NCBI RefSeq assembly: GCF_014696435.1
Contig: NZ_JACJQG010000052.1
Coordinates: forward strand, 1-64,000
DNA length: 64,000 bases
Reading direction: 5' to 3'
DNA from: Calothrix anomala FACHB-343
GTDB lineage: Bacteria > Cyanobacteriota > Cyanobacteriia > Cyanobacteriales > Nostocaceae
Every line of letters starts with the position of its first letter. Positions within the stretch are counted from its first letter, which is position 1. The notes under the pieces were generated by a model. It was not told the origin of the DNA. It saw only the letters and a program-made list of their open reading frames with translations, and searched no databases. A program made the translations under genes and the position numbers. This document shows, piece by piece, positions 46,011-55,065 of this stretch.

Positions 46011-46039
46011 TGTACAGACGCGATTCATCGCGTCTCTAA
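46011..46039. repeat. Dispersed palindrome (GACGCGATTCATCGCGTC), plus heptamer array
   Basis: A copy of the palindrome family seen at 1154 and 6091, inverted in its flanks (TGTACAGACGCG left, CGCGTCTCTA right). It is followed by AATGACC/AATGACA heptamers at 46041-46062, directly before the galU start. Confidence 0.8.
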
Positions 46040-46067
46040 CAAATGACCAATGACAAATGACTAAAAT

Positions 46068-46949
46068 ATGCAAATAAACCCAGTAAGAAAAGCAGTAATT
46101 CCGGCTGCTGGTTTTGGTACAAGATTATTTCCAGCTACCAAAGTTGTCAAAAAAGAACTTTTCCCCATTATTGATGAGAATGGGAGAGCTAAACCTATAA
46201 TTTTAGCGATTGTCGAAGAAGCAATTAGTGCAGGAATTACAGAAGTAGGTATCGTTGTTCAACCTGATGATGTAGGAGTATTTGCAGATTTATTTAAAAA
46301 TCCTCCCACATCAGAACTTTGGCAAAAACTCTCACCTTCTAATCAAGAATATAGCCAACATCTGCAAGAATTGGGTAAAAAAGTAGTGCTATTAACCCAG
46401 GAAGAGCAAGAAGGATATGGACATGCAGTATTTTGTGCTAAAGATTGGGTAGGGAATGAGCCATTTTTATTAATGTTGGGCGATCATGTTTATAAATCTC
46501 ATATTGATAAATCTTGTGCGCAACAAATCGTAGAACTTTACGCCCAATTAAATCAAAACGTAGTCAGTTTAACTATTATGCCAGCCGCGATTATTCATAA
46601 AGCGGGATGCGTTACCGGAGTGTGGCAAGAGTTAAACTCAATTCTGAAAATTACACAAATAGCGGAAAAGCCCAGTATTGATTATGCCCGCCAAAATTTA
46701 AGAGTAGAAGGCATGGCAGAAGATGAATTTTTGTGTATATTTGGTTTATATGTATTGACACCAAAAATCTTTGATTATTTGGGAGAAAGTATTGCAGAAA
46801 ATTCCCGCTACAAAGGTGAATTTCAGTTAACAACATGTTTAGATCAATTATGTCAGGCAGAAGGCATCACAGGTTACGCGATCAAAGGTCAATATTTTGA
46901 TACAGGTTTACCAGACACCTATCGCCAGACATTAATTGATTTTAGATAA
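46068..46949 (+). CDS. galU: UTP-glucose-1-phosphate uridylyltransferase-like (GalU/GtaB family)
   Basis: 293 residues. The nucleotide-binding signature GFGTRLFPATKVVKKELFPI lies at the N-terminus, then PIILAIVEEAISAGI, LMLGDHVYKS (metal/UTP site), a proposed sugar-binding EKPSIDYARQ and LYVLTPKIFDYL. It makes UDP-glucose from UTP and glucose-1-phosphate for polysaccharide, glycolipid and sucrose synthesis. It is slightly shorter than some relatives but complete. A related nucleotide-sugar specificity is possible. Monocistronic, cytosolic. Confidence 0.85.
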   Translation: MQINPVRKAVIPAAGFGTRLFPATKVVKKELFPIIDENGRAKPIILAIVEEAISAGITEVGIVVQPDDVGVFADLFKNPPTSELWQKLSPSNQEYSQHLQELGKKVVLLTQEEQEGYGHAVFCAKDWVGNEPFLLMLGDHVYKSHIDKSCAQQIVELYAQLNQNVVSLTIMPAAIIHKAGCVTGVWQELNSILKITQIAEKPSIDYARQNLRVEGMAEDEFLCIFGLYVLTPKIFDYLGESIAENSRYKGEFQLTTCLDQLCQAEGITGYAIKGQYFDTGLPDTYRQTLIDFR

Positions 46950-47014
46950 CTCAACCGATTTCCGTTTCCCGATTAAATAAATAATGACAAATGACAAATG
47001 ACAAATGACAAAAC

Positions 47015-47242
47015 TTAATATAGAGAACCGCATACAGCTTTTAACTGGGGTTCTGTTTGTCCAAAGTTTTGTTGGCGACAAAGTAAAACTTGAGCCGAAC
47101 GATAGCGATAATAAAACTGATGGCTAAACCAGCCTAAAGGCGCACCAGCAATTAAACCAATACATAAGCCAGTGATTAAAAGAGGTAATGGATTACGTCT
47201 TTTGAGATAAATATTTGGCTGTGAATTTGTAGTTTCTACCAT
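47015..47242 (-). CDS. Small membrane protein
   Basis: 75 residues with one hydrophobic helix (PLPLLITGLCIGLIAGAPLG, about residues 18-37), a basic N-terminus and two cysteines in the tail (LLCRQQNFG, AVCGSLY) that could form a disulfide on the far side of the membrane. No family recognised. It converges with galU across a heptamer array of AATGACA (46982-47013). Confidence 0.6.
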   Translation of the reverse strand: MVETTNSQPNIYLKRRNPLPLLITGLCIGLIAGAPLGWFSHQFYYRYRSAQVLLCRQQNFGQTEPQLKAVCGSLY

Positions 47243-47416
47243 TTTGATTTGATTTGTTCACTTGCTCCTGTTTCTTAATAGTGAACAAAAAATCGTGTTT
47301 AGTAGCTTCTCTCTGGGTGCGTATTTACGTTACTCCCAAGGTTGATATATTGGATGCGATCGCAATTCGTTAGCGAATCGTGCTGATACCAATTCTATGT
47401 CAAGTTGCGCTATATT

Positions 47417-47480
47417 CGCCCTCAGGCTAGAAGCCTGGGGCTACAAAAACAAAGCCCACCTTCGTGGGCTAATTAGGCGC
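47417..47480. repeat. Dispersed palindromic repeat (CAGGCT family), copy 3
   Basis: CAGGCTAGAAGCCTGGGGCT followed by AAGCCCACCTTCGTGGGCTAA, the same two-hairpin plan as 26832-26925. Confidence 0.8.
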
Positions 47481-47572
47481 ATCTTCATACAAAAAAGGTA
47501 TGAGTTTTGAGATCCCCGACTTCTGAGAATCTAATCGCTAGGATACGTGTATTTTTACGTAGCTAATTTGAC

Positions 47573-47752
47573 ATACTCCCCAGCCTAAAGGTGTGGAAAT
47601 TCTGGGTTCAAACAACAGTTGCAGGCATAGCCCGTCTTACACTATTTCGCCCGACAGACAATGCCCTGCCTGTTTCCACAATTCTATCAAAAAGCCGTCC
47701 TTGAAGGACGGGGCTTTAGACCCAGGTTTTTGGTAACAAACTAGATTTCTCC
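47573..47752 (+). mobile_element. Non-autonomous IS200/IS605-type element, short copy
   Basis: About 180 bp following TTGAC at 47568-47572. The left end contains the imperfect hairpin CCCCAGCCTAAAGGTGTGG; the right end has AAGCCGTCCTTGAAGGACGG and GGCTTTAGACCCAGGTTTTTGG. No tnpA or tnpB is inside. The same ends, in inverse orientation, bound a longer 390-bp copy at 57026-57411. It sits just before the ABC exporter gene and may carry part of its promoter. Confidence 0.7.
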
Positions 47753-47762
47753 AGAGAAAATT

Positions 47763-49574
47763 TTGCAGATAATCTGGAATAAGTCTTCAGAAACTCCGCA
47801 AAAACTGATAGCGTCAAACAAAGTAAAAGATTATTGTGGATGTGACAGCTTGAAAACGCGATCTAATTATTGGCAACTGCTACCCTATATTCAACTCCAA
47901 TGGCGAACCATTATTAAGGGATTTATTGGTATTTTGGGATATGTGCTAGCTACATTAACGCTAATTAATCTTGCAGGTAAATTGGCAGTTCCGTTTGGAG
48001 AGGGTAATGTAGTAGCGATCGCACAATTAGCTGGAATCTGCGCTGTTGTCTTTCTAGTGCGGGGGTTTTTTCAGTCTGTACAAGATATTTACATGGCGCA
48101 AGCTGCTTTAAGAGTAGCTTTTAATCTCCGCAAACAAGTCTACTCTCATCTACAAAAGCTGAACTTAAGCTATTTTGAAACAGCAAAAGCAGGTGATTTA
48201 TCTTACCGCTTAACTGAGGATGTTGACAGGGTAGGAGAAGTAGTTAATAAATTATTTCATGACTTAGTTCCCTGTGTGTTGCAATTGCTGGCAATTCCTA
48301 TCTATATGATTTACTTGAATTGGCAGCTAACATTAGCAACGGTGATTGTTGCGCCATTGATGGGAATTTTAATTGGCTGGTTTGGCGAACGGTTACAAAA
48401 ATATTCTCGCCGCAGTCAAAATCGTATCTCTAGTTTATCGGCTATTCTCACGGAAGTTTTTAGCGGTATTCGCTTAGTTCAGGCTTTTGCGGCGGAAAAC
48501 TACGAAATTGCTAGGTTTAGCCATGAAGCCGAACGCAGTCTCAAAGCTAAATACTCAGCCGAAAGACTCAAGGCGATTCAAATCCCCATTGTGGGATTTT
48601 TAGAAGCTGTGAGTGCTTTATCGCTGTTATTGGTGGGAGGTTGGCAAATTTCCCAACGCAATTTAACTGTGGGAGAATTTTTCAGCTATTTAACAGCAGC
48701 AGCGTTATTAATTGACCCCATTGGTCATACTACTAATAATTACAATGAATTTAAACAAGGTGAAGCTTCCGTTGACCGAGTTTTTGAATTATTAGCCATT
48801 GAACCCACTGTACTAGAAAAACCAAATGCGATCGCTCTGCCGCCAGTGCAAGGTAAAGTGGAATACGATCGCGTAGCTTTTGCTTACAAACCAGGCGAAC
48901 CTGTATTAAAAGATATCAGTTTATTAGTATATCCCGGACAAGCGATCGCTCTTGTGGGTGCTTCTGGTGCTGGTAAGACTACATTTGTGAATCTGCTACC
49001 CCGATTTTACGATCCGGTATCCGGTCAAATTTTGATTGATGGCGTAGATATTCGCGATGTCACCCTTAACAGCTTGCGGCGACAAATTGGCATTGTACCC
49101 CAAGAAACTATCATGTTTTCCGGCACAATTGCCCAAAATATCGCCTTTGGGCAAGAATATTTTGAAATGTCAGCAGTTATGGAAGCCGCAAAAATTGCTA
49201 ACGCCCATAACTTTATTACCCAGCTACCAGAGGGTTACGATACCTGGGTAGGCGAACGAGGAATGAATTTATCCGGGGGACAAAGACAAAGAATTGCGAT
49301 CGCTCGTGCTGTACTTCTCAACCCGCAAATTTTGATACTCGATGAAGCTACCTCAGCCCTAGATTCCGAGTCAGAAGCCTTGGTACAAGAGGCTTTAGAA
49401 AGACTGATGGAAAGCCGTACTGTATTTATTATTGCTCATCGCTTAAGTACAGTCAAAAGATGCGATCGCATTTTAGTTTTAGAACAAGGGCAAATTGTCG
49501 AATCTGGAACTCATGAAGAACTTTTAGCACTTCACGGACGCTATGCAAAATTTTATGCCCAGCAGTTTAGTTAA
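47763..49574 (+). CDS. ABC exporter with fused ATPase (MsbA-like)
   Basis: 603 residues counted from TTG 47763; the true start could be the in-frame TTG codon about 30 residues in, just before KTRSNYWQLLPYIQLQW, which would give about 573 residues, closer to the family norm. Six membrane helices (residues about 55-335) precede the nucleotide-binding domain: Walker A GASGAGKTT, signature LSGGQRQRIAIARA, Walker B ILILDEATSALD and AHRLST. No N-terminal C39 peptidase domain. Such half-transporters dimerise in the inner membrane and export lipids, polysaccharides, peptides or drugs; the substrate is not evident. A parvulin gene converges on its 3' end. Confidence 0.9.
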   Translation: MQIIWNKSSETPQKLIASNKVKDYCGCDSLKTRSNYWQLLPYIQLQWRTIIKGFIGILGYVLATLTLINLAGKLAVPFGEGNVVAIAQLAGICAVVFLVRGFFQSVQDIYMAQAALRVAFNLRKQVYSHLQKLNLSYFETAKAGDLSYRLTEDVDRVGEVVNKLFHDLVPCVLQLLAIPIYMIYLNWQLTLATVIVAPLMGILIGWFGERLQKYSRRSQNRISSLSAILTEVFSGIRLVQAFAAENYEIARFSHEAERSLKAKYSAERLKAIQIPIVGFLEAVSALSLLLVGGWQISQRNLTVGEFFSYLTAAALLIDPIGHTTNNYNEFKQGEASVDRVFELLAIEPTVLEKPNAIALPPVQGKVEYDRVAFAYKPGEPVLKDISLLVYPGQAIALVGASGAGKTTFVNLLPRFYDPVSGQILIDGVDIRDVTLNSLRRQIGIVPQETIMFSGTIAQNIAFGQEYFEMSAVMEAAKIANAHNFITQLPEGYDTWVGERGMNLSGGQRQRIAIARAVLLNPQILILDEATSALDSESEALVQEALERLMESRTVFIIAHRLSTVKRCDRILVLEQGQIVESGTHEELLALHGRYAKFYAQQFS

Positions 49575-49576
49575 AT

Positions 49577-49734
49577 TTGGGCATGGGGCATGGGGCATGG
49601 GGCATGGGGCATTGGGCATTGGGCATTGGGCATTGGGCAGAGACGCGATTAATCGCGTCTGTACAATTGTTTTTGTCCTCCTTGTCCTCCTTGTCCCCCT
49701 TGTCCTCCTTGTCCTCCTTCCCTTTTCCCCTAAA
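49577..49734. repeat. Compound low-complexity repeats between exporter and parvulin genes
   Basis: GGGGCAT/GGGCATT heptamers (49577-49638), a palindrome GACGCGATTAATCGCGTC (49639-49665) and about five copies of a TTGTCCTCC 9-mer (49673-49727). Such stacking of repeat families is typical of this genome. No gene. Confidence 0.85.
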
Positions 49735-50496
49735 CTACGCCGATTTGCTAAAAGAAGAACTATCATCCACTGAATTAGCAGATAACATCATTTGCTTTTG
49801 CTGTTCGTTCATCCAATTTTCAAACAGTTCATTCAACAGGCGCATTTTCATCGCATCATCTAATTGTGCAGTGACAAATTTTTCTAACTGCACAATCACA
49901 AACCATTCGCCGATGCGGTTGGGAGGTACAACCTGTCCTGGTTGAGAGTTCATCAAGATTTGCGCCATTGCAGGATGGAGTTGACTAAGTTCCACAGGGC
50001 CTACTAACCCACCTGTTTGCGCTTCTGGGCCTTGGGAATATTGTCTGGCTACCTCGGCAAAGGTTTGCTCTTTGTCTTGAATGCGAAAATATAATTCTTG
50101 GGCAATTCCTATATCTTGGGTACGCAGCAGAGAATAAATTACCTTGTCTAGCCTGGATTTTGATTGAAAGAAATAGGATTCAAGTTTTTTACCCCAGGTA
50201 ATTTGCTTAAATTTTTCAACTTTGAGCTTGCGTAGGGTTATGGCTTCTAGTTGATTAGTGCTGAGACCTTGATATTCCATCCAAGCTTTGAGTTCAGCTT
50301 CTGATTTTAACTGTCTCTCAGCCAAAAACTGCTGTTTAGCAGCGTTGATTTCTTCTCGCGTACAGTCAACTGATGCGATCGCTTCATCAATAATTAATTC
50401 CCGGCGCAACTGTGGCAGCATTTGGTAGCTTGCCAGTAAAGGAATTAGTTCATCAGCAGTGATTGTACGGTTACCAACTCTCAGTATTTCATTCAT
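49735..50496 (-). CDS. PpiC/parvulin-type peptidylprolyl isomerase
   Basis: 253 residues. An N-terminal SurA-like helical region (about 1-115) precedes the parvulin domain (about 120-210: FAEVARQYSQGPEAQTGGLV, GPVELSQLHPAMAQILMNS and IGEWFVIVQLEKF). No signal peptide is seen, so it is probably cytosolic. Similar proteins in cyanobacteria are often encoded beside ABC exporters or HlyD-type secretion genes, which fits the convergent exporter gene, but a link is only inferred. Start ATG 50496. The last 40 residues are polar and probably disordered. Confidence 0.82.
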   Translation of the reverse strand: MNEILRVGNRTITADELIPLLASYQMLPQLRRELIIDEAIASVDCTREEINAAKQQFLAERQLKSEAELKAWMEYQGLSTNQLEAITLRKLKVEKFKQITWGKKLESYFFQSKSRLDKVIYSLLRTQDIGIAQELYFRIQDKEQTFAEVARQYSQGPEAQTGGLVGPVELSQLHPAMAQILMNSQPGQVVPPNRIGEWFVIVQLEKFVTAQLDDAMKMRLLNELFENWMNEQQKQMMLSANSVDDSSSFSKSA

Positions 50497-50943
50497 GATC
50501 TTGCAAGTCTATATAAAGATATAGTATATGGGTTGTTCGATTTGATGCTGTTGATTTATCGATACTGATTCAGCAGCCTGCACTGCAATTATGCCATAGC
50601 GCAATCTGTACTGAATATGTATCACTACTGAAGTTAAATATTTAATAAGTGATTATTTTCAACAATCTTTTGGTGAAGATGATTCATGCCAAAACTCATA
50701 ATTTGGTATCAGTAGTTGCTTATGTTCTACACAATCAAATTTTAATTTCCAAACTATACTGCTTTTTATAAATTTTTCGACAAGAAAACACTGAGATCTT
50801 TAGGTAGATGTAATTGTGAAAAAAGATATGTAATGTAAAATCTGTTTATAAGCTCAGTAATTCTACCATATAGATAATAACCAAATCAGGAAATACAGCA
50901 AATGACCAATGACCAATGACAAATGACAAATGACCAATTAAAA
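50497..50943. other. Intergenic region with heptamer array
   Basis: 447 bases without a gene. The left part is AT-rich promoter-like DNA for the parvulin gene. Bases 50899-50938 are AATGACC/AATGACA heptamers directly downstream of lipB. Confidence 0.75.
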
Positions 50944-51597
50944 CTAATAATCAGGATTGACAAACTCTACAGCAAACACTTCTGCAAAACATTTTGATAC
51001 ATGTAAACGCACTTCTTCGCAGGTAATGCCTGGAATCCATTGAGCTAAACTAGCTACAGGCTTATCAGCAATACCACAGGGAATAATTTCTTTAAAGCCT
51101 GTGAGATCGGGACAGACATTTAAAGCAAAGCCGTGCATGGTAATCCAACGGCTAACTTTAATCCCAATGGCTGCAACTTTACGTCCTTCGAGCCAAACGC
51201 CTGTAAATGAAGGTAGGCGATCGCCTTTTAAGCCATAAATTGCCAATACCCGAATTAAAACTTCTTCTAGCTGGCGCAAATACCAATGCAGGTCTTTTTG
51301 ATAGCGTTGCAGATTTAAAATCGGATACCCCACCAATTGACCGGGACAATGATAAGTAACTTCCCCGCCACGTTCAATTCTATGGACATCAAATTTATTG
51401 TTGTTGAGGTCAAATTTGAGAAAGTCTAAACTAGCTCCTTGTCCCAAAGTATAGACAGGGGGATGCTCCAAAAGAATTAACACATCATCTAGATTGGGAT
51501 TTTGGATGCGATCGCTCATCAGCGATCTCTGCCATTCCCAAGCTTCTAAGTAAGGTAACAATCCTCGGTTATATAACACACAGCGATGCAAAGACAT
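50944..51597 (-). CDS. lipB: Octanoyltransferase LipB
   Basis: 217 residues. LipB signatures: [36 protein letters not shown] with the catalytic lysine, and [15 protein letters not shown] with the catalytic cysteine. It transfers octanoyl from acyl carrier protein to lipoyl domains of dehydrogenases and the glycine cleavage H protein; LipA then inserts sulfur. Length and start ([16 protein letters not shown]) are normal. It is divergent from lrtA across 625 bases. Cytosolic. Confidence 0.93.
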   Translation of the reverse strand: MSLHRCVLYNRGLLPYLEAWEWQRSLMSDRIQNPNLDDVLILLEHPPVYTLGQGASLDFLKFDLNNNKFDVHRIERGGEVTYHCPGQLVGYPILNLQRYQKDLHWYLRQLEEVLIRVLAIYGLKGDRLPSFTGVWLEGRKVAAIGIKVSRWITMHGFALNVCPDLTGFKEIIPCGIADKPVASLAQWIPGITCEEVRLHVSKCFAEVFAVEFVNPDY

Positions 51598-52222
51598 GGA
51601 ATTTATTACTACGGACGCCGCTAAAAATCAACTACTTGAGGGACAAAAAATATTGCAAGTCTCTAGGGGAGAGTCAACAAATGTCAAGCTATGCAAAGGA
51701 TTTTAAAGGAACATCAACGGAACCCACTTTAGAAAATACAAAATGCTAGTTTGAATATATAACCTAACTGGGTGTAGGAGGAGTTCTCTGCAATAAGCAT
51801 CACGCCACAACAACAGGAAGAAATGTACTGGCTGATGAAGTCTAAACAAATTGTTTGCATCAAAACCTTAATATTCTCTATGCAACGCCAGCGAATACCC
51901 AGGAGAAAAAAGAATAACTAAATAGTTAGCTAAACATAGCTCCCATAGTCAAAGCAAGTCAGACAGATGCTGTTCAGATTGCTTTATTCAGGGTATTCAC
52001 ATAGGTAATCAATTGACTGACAACCAATTAGATACCACAACATAGAGAGATATCCCCAAGGACGGGCAATAGGAAATTAAGATACAACAATTATGTGAGG
52101 CGGATTCGGTAGTACAGCAAAACACTTCAGAGATTGTTTTGGCGGCAGTGATAGACCTTACCGCATTTCCCTTTCATAGAAAACTAATACACATCAAATA
52201 AATATTGAGCGGGAGAGTTTAC
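51598..52222 (+). promoter_or_regulatory. Long leader region upstream of lrtA/hpf
   Basis: 625 bases with no convincing gene. Known cyanobacterial lrtA mRNA has a long 5' leader that affects its stability in light and dark, so part of this stretch is likely transcribed. A tiny frame of 32 codons at 51823 with a weak upstream AGGAGG at about 51777-51782 is not counted. The ribosome site GGGAG lies at 52211-52215. Confidence 0.45.
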
Positions 52223-52873
52223 ATGAAGCTTGTCATCCACGGCAAAAATATTGAAATCACCGACGCCATTCGGGATTATGTGCATCAAAAGATAGAAAAG
52301 GCGGTTAATCATTTTCAAAACATCACCAACGAAGTGGATGTGCACCTTAGCGTAGCTCGCAATCCCCGAATTGCTTCTAATAAACAAGCAGCTGAAGTCA
52401 CCATATATGCCAATGGTAACGTCATCCGTGCCGAGGAAAGCAGCGAAAACTTATATGCCAGCATTGACTTAGTAGCAGATAAAATTGCTCGTCAATTGCG
52501 CAAATACAAAGAAAGAAAACAAGATAAGAAAACTCAACCAACTAACGAGGTAGTAGTACCAGAACCAGTAGTTGCAGATTTAATTGGCGATCGCACTCCC
52601 GAACTCCCCAGTGAAGTCGTCCGCACAAAATACTTCTCCATGCCACCAATGACAGTTGCCGAAGCTTTAGAACAGTTGCAATTAGTCGGTCATGATTTTT
52701 ATATGTTCCTCAATTCGGACACGAATGAAATTAACGTAATTTACGAACGCAACCACGGCGGTTATGGCGTCATTCAACCCCGCCATAACAACGCCCACAC
52801 CAACGGTCATAGCAAGAATGGCAAAACAGCCCATGCTAATACCACTGTAGAAAAAGCCTCTGCGAGTAAATGA
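52223..52873 (+). CDS. lrtA: Ribosome hibernation factor HPF / light-repressed LrtA
   Basis: 216 residues from ATG 52223, chosen because GGGAG precedes it by seven bases; an in-frame TTG at 52205 was rejected. The N-terminal domain ([24 protein letters not shown]-type basic tail near 100) is the ribosome-binding fold of the HPF/YfiA family. A linker rich in Lys leads to the C-terminal dimerisation domain ([40 protein letters not shown]), making this the long HPF type that dimerises 70S ribosomes. The expression pattern (dark-induced) is known for cyanobacterial LrtA. Confidence 0.92.
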   Translation: MKLVIHGKNIEITDAIRDYVHQKIEKAVNHFQNITNEVDVHLSVARNPRIASNKQAAEVTIYANGNVIRAEESSENLYASIDLVADKIARQLRKYKERKQDKKTQPTNEVVVPEPVVADLIGDRTPELPSEVVRTKYFSMPPMTVAEALEQLQLVGHDFYMFLNSDTNEINVIYERNHGGYGVIQPRHNNAHTNGHSKNGKTAHANTTVEKASASK

Positions 52874-53007
52874 GGGGCTAGGGGCTAGGGGCAGAGGAGG
52901 CAGAGGAGGCAGAGGACGCAGAGGATGCAGAGGAGCAGGGGGAAAAATAGCTATAGACTATTGACCAATGCCCCATGCCCAATGCCCCATGCCCAATGCC
53001 CCATCTC
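52874..53007. repeat. Low-complexity repeats after lrtA
   Basis: GGGGCTA repeats, then GCAGAGGAG/GCAGAGGAC 9-mers (52895-52940), then ATGCCCA/ATGCCCC heptamers (52968-53003). No gene or terminator hairpin was identified. Confidence 0.8.
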
Positions 53008-53466
53008 CTACTTCACTAATTGCTGCAATGTTTTCAATGCTTCTTCAACGTGTCCTTGAAAATTGAACATTGAATCAAAGACATATTGCACAATGCCCTG
53101 TGAATCAATAACATAAGTCACGCGACCAGGAAACAAACCAAAGGCGGCTGTTGCACCGTAGAGTTTCCTTACTTGGTCGCCTTTGTCACTTAAGAGTGTA
53201 AAGGGCAAATTGTACTTAGCCGCAAATTTTTGATGGGACTCCCTAGAGTCGCCACTAACACCAATCACTTCAGCTCCGGCGTTTTTAAACACTTCATATT
53301 GATCGCGAAAAGCACAGGATTCCGCAGTACATCCTGGCGTGTCATCTTTTGGATAAAAATACAGAACTACAGCATTTTTGCCCCGAAAATCGCTTAAGCT
53401 TACCGTTGAGCCGGTTTGCGCAGGTAAGGTGAAATCAGGCGCAGTATCTCCAACTTTAACTGGCAT
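53008..53466 (-). CDS. bcp: Thioredoxin-dependent peroxiredoxin, BCP/PrxQ type
   Basis: 152 residues. The peroxidatic Cys is in [10 protein letters not shown] and a resolving Cys follows five residues later, the PrxQ/BCP pattern. [11 protein letters not shown] and FALLSDKG-like segments ([13 protein letters not shown]) fit. It reduces H2O2 and organic hydroperoxides using thioredoxin. No signal peptide, so it is cytosolic or thylakoid-peripheral. Start [12 protein letters not shown] is typical. Monocistronic. Confidence 0.93.
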   Translation of the reverse strand: MPVKVGDTAPDFTLPAQTGSTVSLSDFRGKNAVVLYFYPKDDTPGCTAESCAFRDQYEVFKNAGAEVIGVSGDSRESHQKFAAKYNLPFTLLSDKGDQVRKLYGATAAFGLFPGRVTYVIDSQGIVQYVFDSMFNFQGHVEEALKTLQQLVK

Positions 53467-53524
53467 AGGTATTAAAAAATTCCAAATTTGATAATTGCAG
53501 AAACAACTATTTTAACTAATTCGG

Positions 53525-54885
53525 CGGAATTCCCCACCTTCAGCGATAGCAAGGTGGGGTGGTTGAGAAGTTGTCAATTATTTTATTTTGCTACTTTACT
53601 AGAAAATGTACTTCATAGTAAAATACATAAATAAAGGAGGTGATGTTGAGTGTTGCATAAAGCTGTTCAAGTTCGTTTATATCCAAACAAAGAACAACAA
53701 ATACTATTAGCACAAACATTCGGATGTGCAAGATGGTGGTGGAACTTCGCTCTAAATAAGTCAATTGAGATTTATAAAGAAACAGGAAAAGGACTTGGGC
53801 AAGTAGCACTCAACGCACTTCTACCAAAACTCAAAAAAGCGGAAGAGACAAAGTGGTTAGCTGATTGTTATAGCCAAGTTTTACAAGCTACTACACTCAA
53901 CTTAACTACTGCGTACAAAAACTTTTTTGAAAAGCGTGCTGGATTTCCTAAGTTCAAATCCAAGCATGGAAAACAGTCTGTTCATTATCCTCAAAACGTC
54001 AAAATTGTAGACGGGAATGTAAAACTTCCCGGCAATATTGGAATAGTTAGAGCCAAAATACATAGACCGATTGAAGGGAAAATAAAGACTTGTACCGTCG
54101 TTAAAACTCCGTCAGACAAATACTTTGCATCTATTCTGACTGAAGTAGAAACAGATAAACTTGCTGTGATAGAGGGGAAGATTTATGGCGTTGATTTAGG
54201 ATTAAAACACTTTGCTGTTGTAAGTGACGGCAAAAAAGTTTCTAAATATGACAATCCTAAACACATTGCCAAACATGAGAAAAATCTTAAACGCAAGCAA
54301 CAAAAACTAGCACGTAAAGTAAAAGGAAGTAAGTCAAGGAATAAATATAGAAGACTAGTTGCCAAAGTGTACGAACGAGTTAGTAACTCACGGCAAGATT
54401 TTCTACATAAACTTAGTTACAAGTTGGTCAGCGATAGCCAAGCTGTCATAGTAGAAAATCTTCATATCAAAGGTATGGTTCGTAACCACAATTTGGCGAA
54501 AGCAATTATGAATTGTGGATGGGGAATGTTCACTAACTTTCTATCTTATAAGCTAGAACGCAAAGGTGGAAAGCTAGTAGAAATTGATAGATGGTTCCCC
54601 AGTTCCAAGCTTTGTTCTAATTGTTTCTATCAAGTCAGCGAAATTCCACTAGATGTGAGGGAATGGACTTGTCCTAACTGTGGCACTCATCATGACAGGG
54701 ATGGGAACGCAGCGATAAATATTAGAGCAGAAGGAATCAGAATGCTAAAGGCGGATGGTTCAACCGTCTCTGCTGTAGGAGGAGAAGTAAGACCGAAGCT
54801 TGGGCGAAAGTCTAAACTAAGGCATTCTCCTGTGAGTACAGAAGCCCCACCAAGAGCCGAAGGCCGGGTGGGGTAGTTCACGTGA
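53525..54885 (+). mobile_element. IS200/IS605-family element with tnpB only
   Basis: A tnpB gene is flanked by subterminal hairpins built on CCCCACC: 53532-53559 (CCCCACCTT/AAGGTGGGG, 10-base loop) and 54845-54873 (CCCCACC/GGTGGGG) overlapping the end of tnpB. No tnpA is present, as in IS1341-like elements. Exact ends are not determined. The 3' hairpin region is where an omega RNA is expected. Confidence 0.75.
53650..54876 (+). CDS. tnpB: RNA-guided endonuclease TnpB (IS605 OrfB family)
   Basis: 408 residues from GTG 53650, with a perfect AAAGGAGGTGA seven bases upstream. The N-terminus is the helix-turn-helix and RNA-binding part (RLYPNKEQQILLAQTFGCARWWWN). The RuvC active site is complete: D182 in YGVDLGLKHFAV, E269 in VIVENLHIKG and D349/D351 in HHDRDGNAAINI. 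A four-cysteine zinc ribbon (CSNC ... CPNC) lies between motifs II and III. TnpB is the ancestor of Cas12 and uses an RNA from the element's 3' end to cut DNA. This copy looks intact. The nearby gaps show an AT-rich promoter at 53575-53630. Confidence 0.93.
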   Translation: MLHKAVQVRLYPNKEQQILLAQTFGCARWWWNFALNKSIEIYKETGKGLGQVALNALLPKLKKAEETKWLADCYSQVLQATTLNLTTAYKNFFEKRAGFPKFKSKHGKQSVHYPQNVKIVDGNVKLPGNIGIVRAKIHRPIEGKIKTCTVVKTPSDKYFASILTEVETDKLAVIEGKIYGVDLGLKHFAVVSDGKKVSKYDNPKHIAKHEKNLKRKQQKLARKVKGSKSRNKYRRLVAKVYERVSNSRQDFLHKLSYKLVSDSQAVIVENLHIKGMVRNHNLAKAIMNCGWGMFTNFLSYKLERKGGKLVEIDRWFPSSKLCSNCFYQVSEIPLDVREWTCPNCGTHHDRDGNAAINIRAEGIRMLKADGSTVSAVGGEVRPKLGRKSKLRHSPVSTEAPPRAEGRVG

Positions 54886-55065
54886 TGTTAAGACCGTAAA
54901 GATAGGAAATACTAGATTTCAGACTTCTTCAAGAAGCTGAGGATCTGACATCATTAAACTTCATTTTTTACAAAATTTTAACTTCTATGTTAGTCTAGAG
55001 ACTTTGCTTGCTCGTCTGTCATAGCAGGTGTACTGTGTAGATCTCAAAAAAACTACTTTCCTGCT

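Noticed and set aside
49543-49945. Open frames across the GGGCATG and TTGTCCTCC repeats
   Set aside because: Low-complexity repeat translations antisense or overlapping the parvulin gene.
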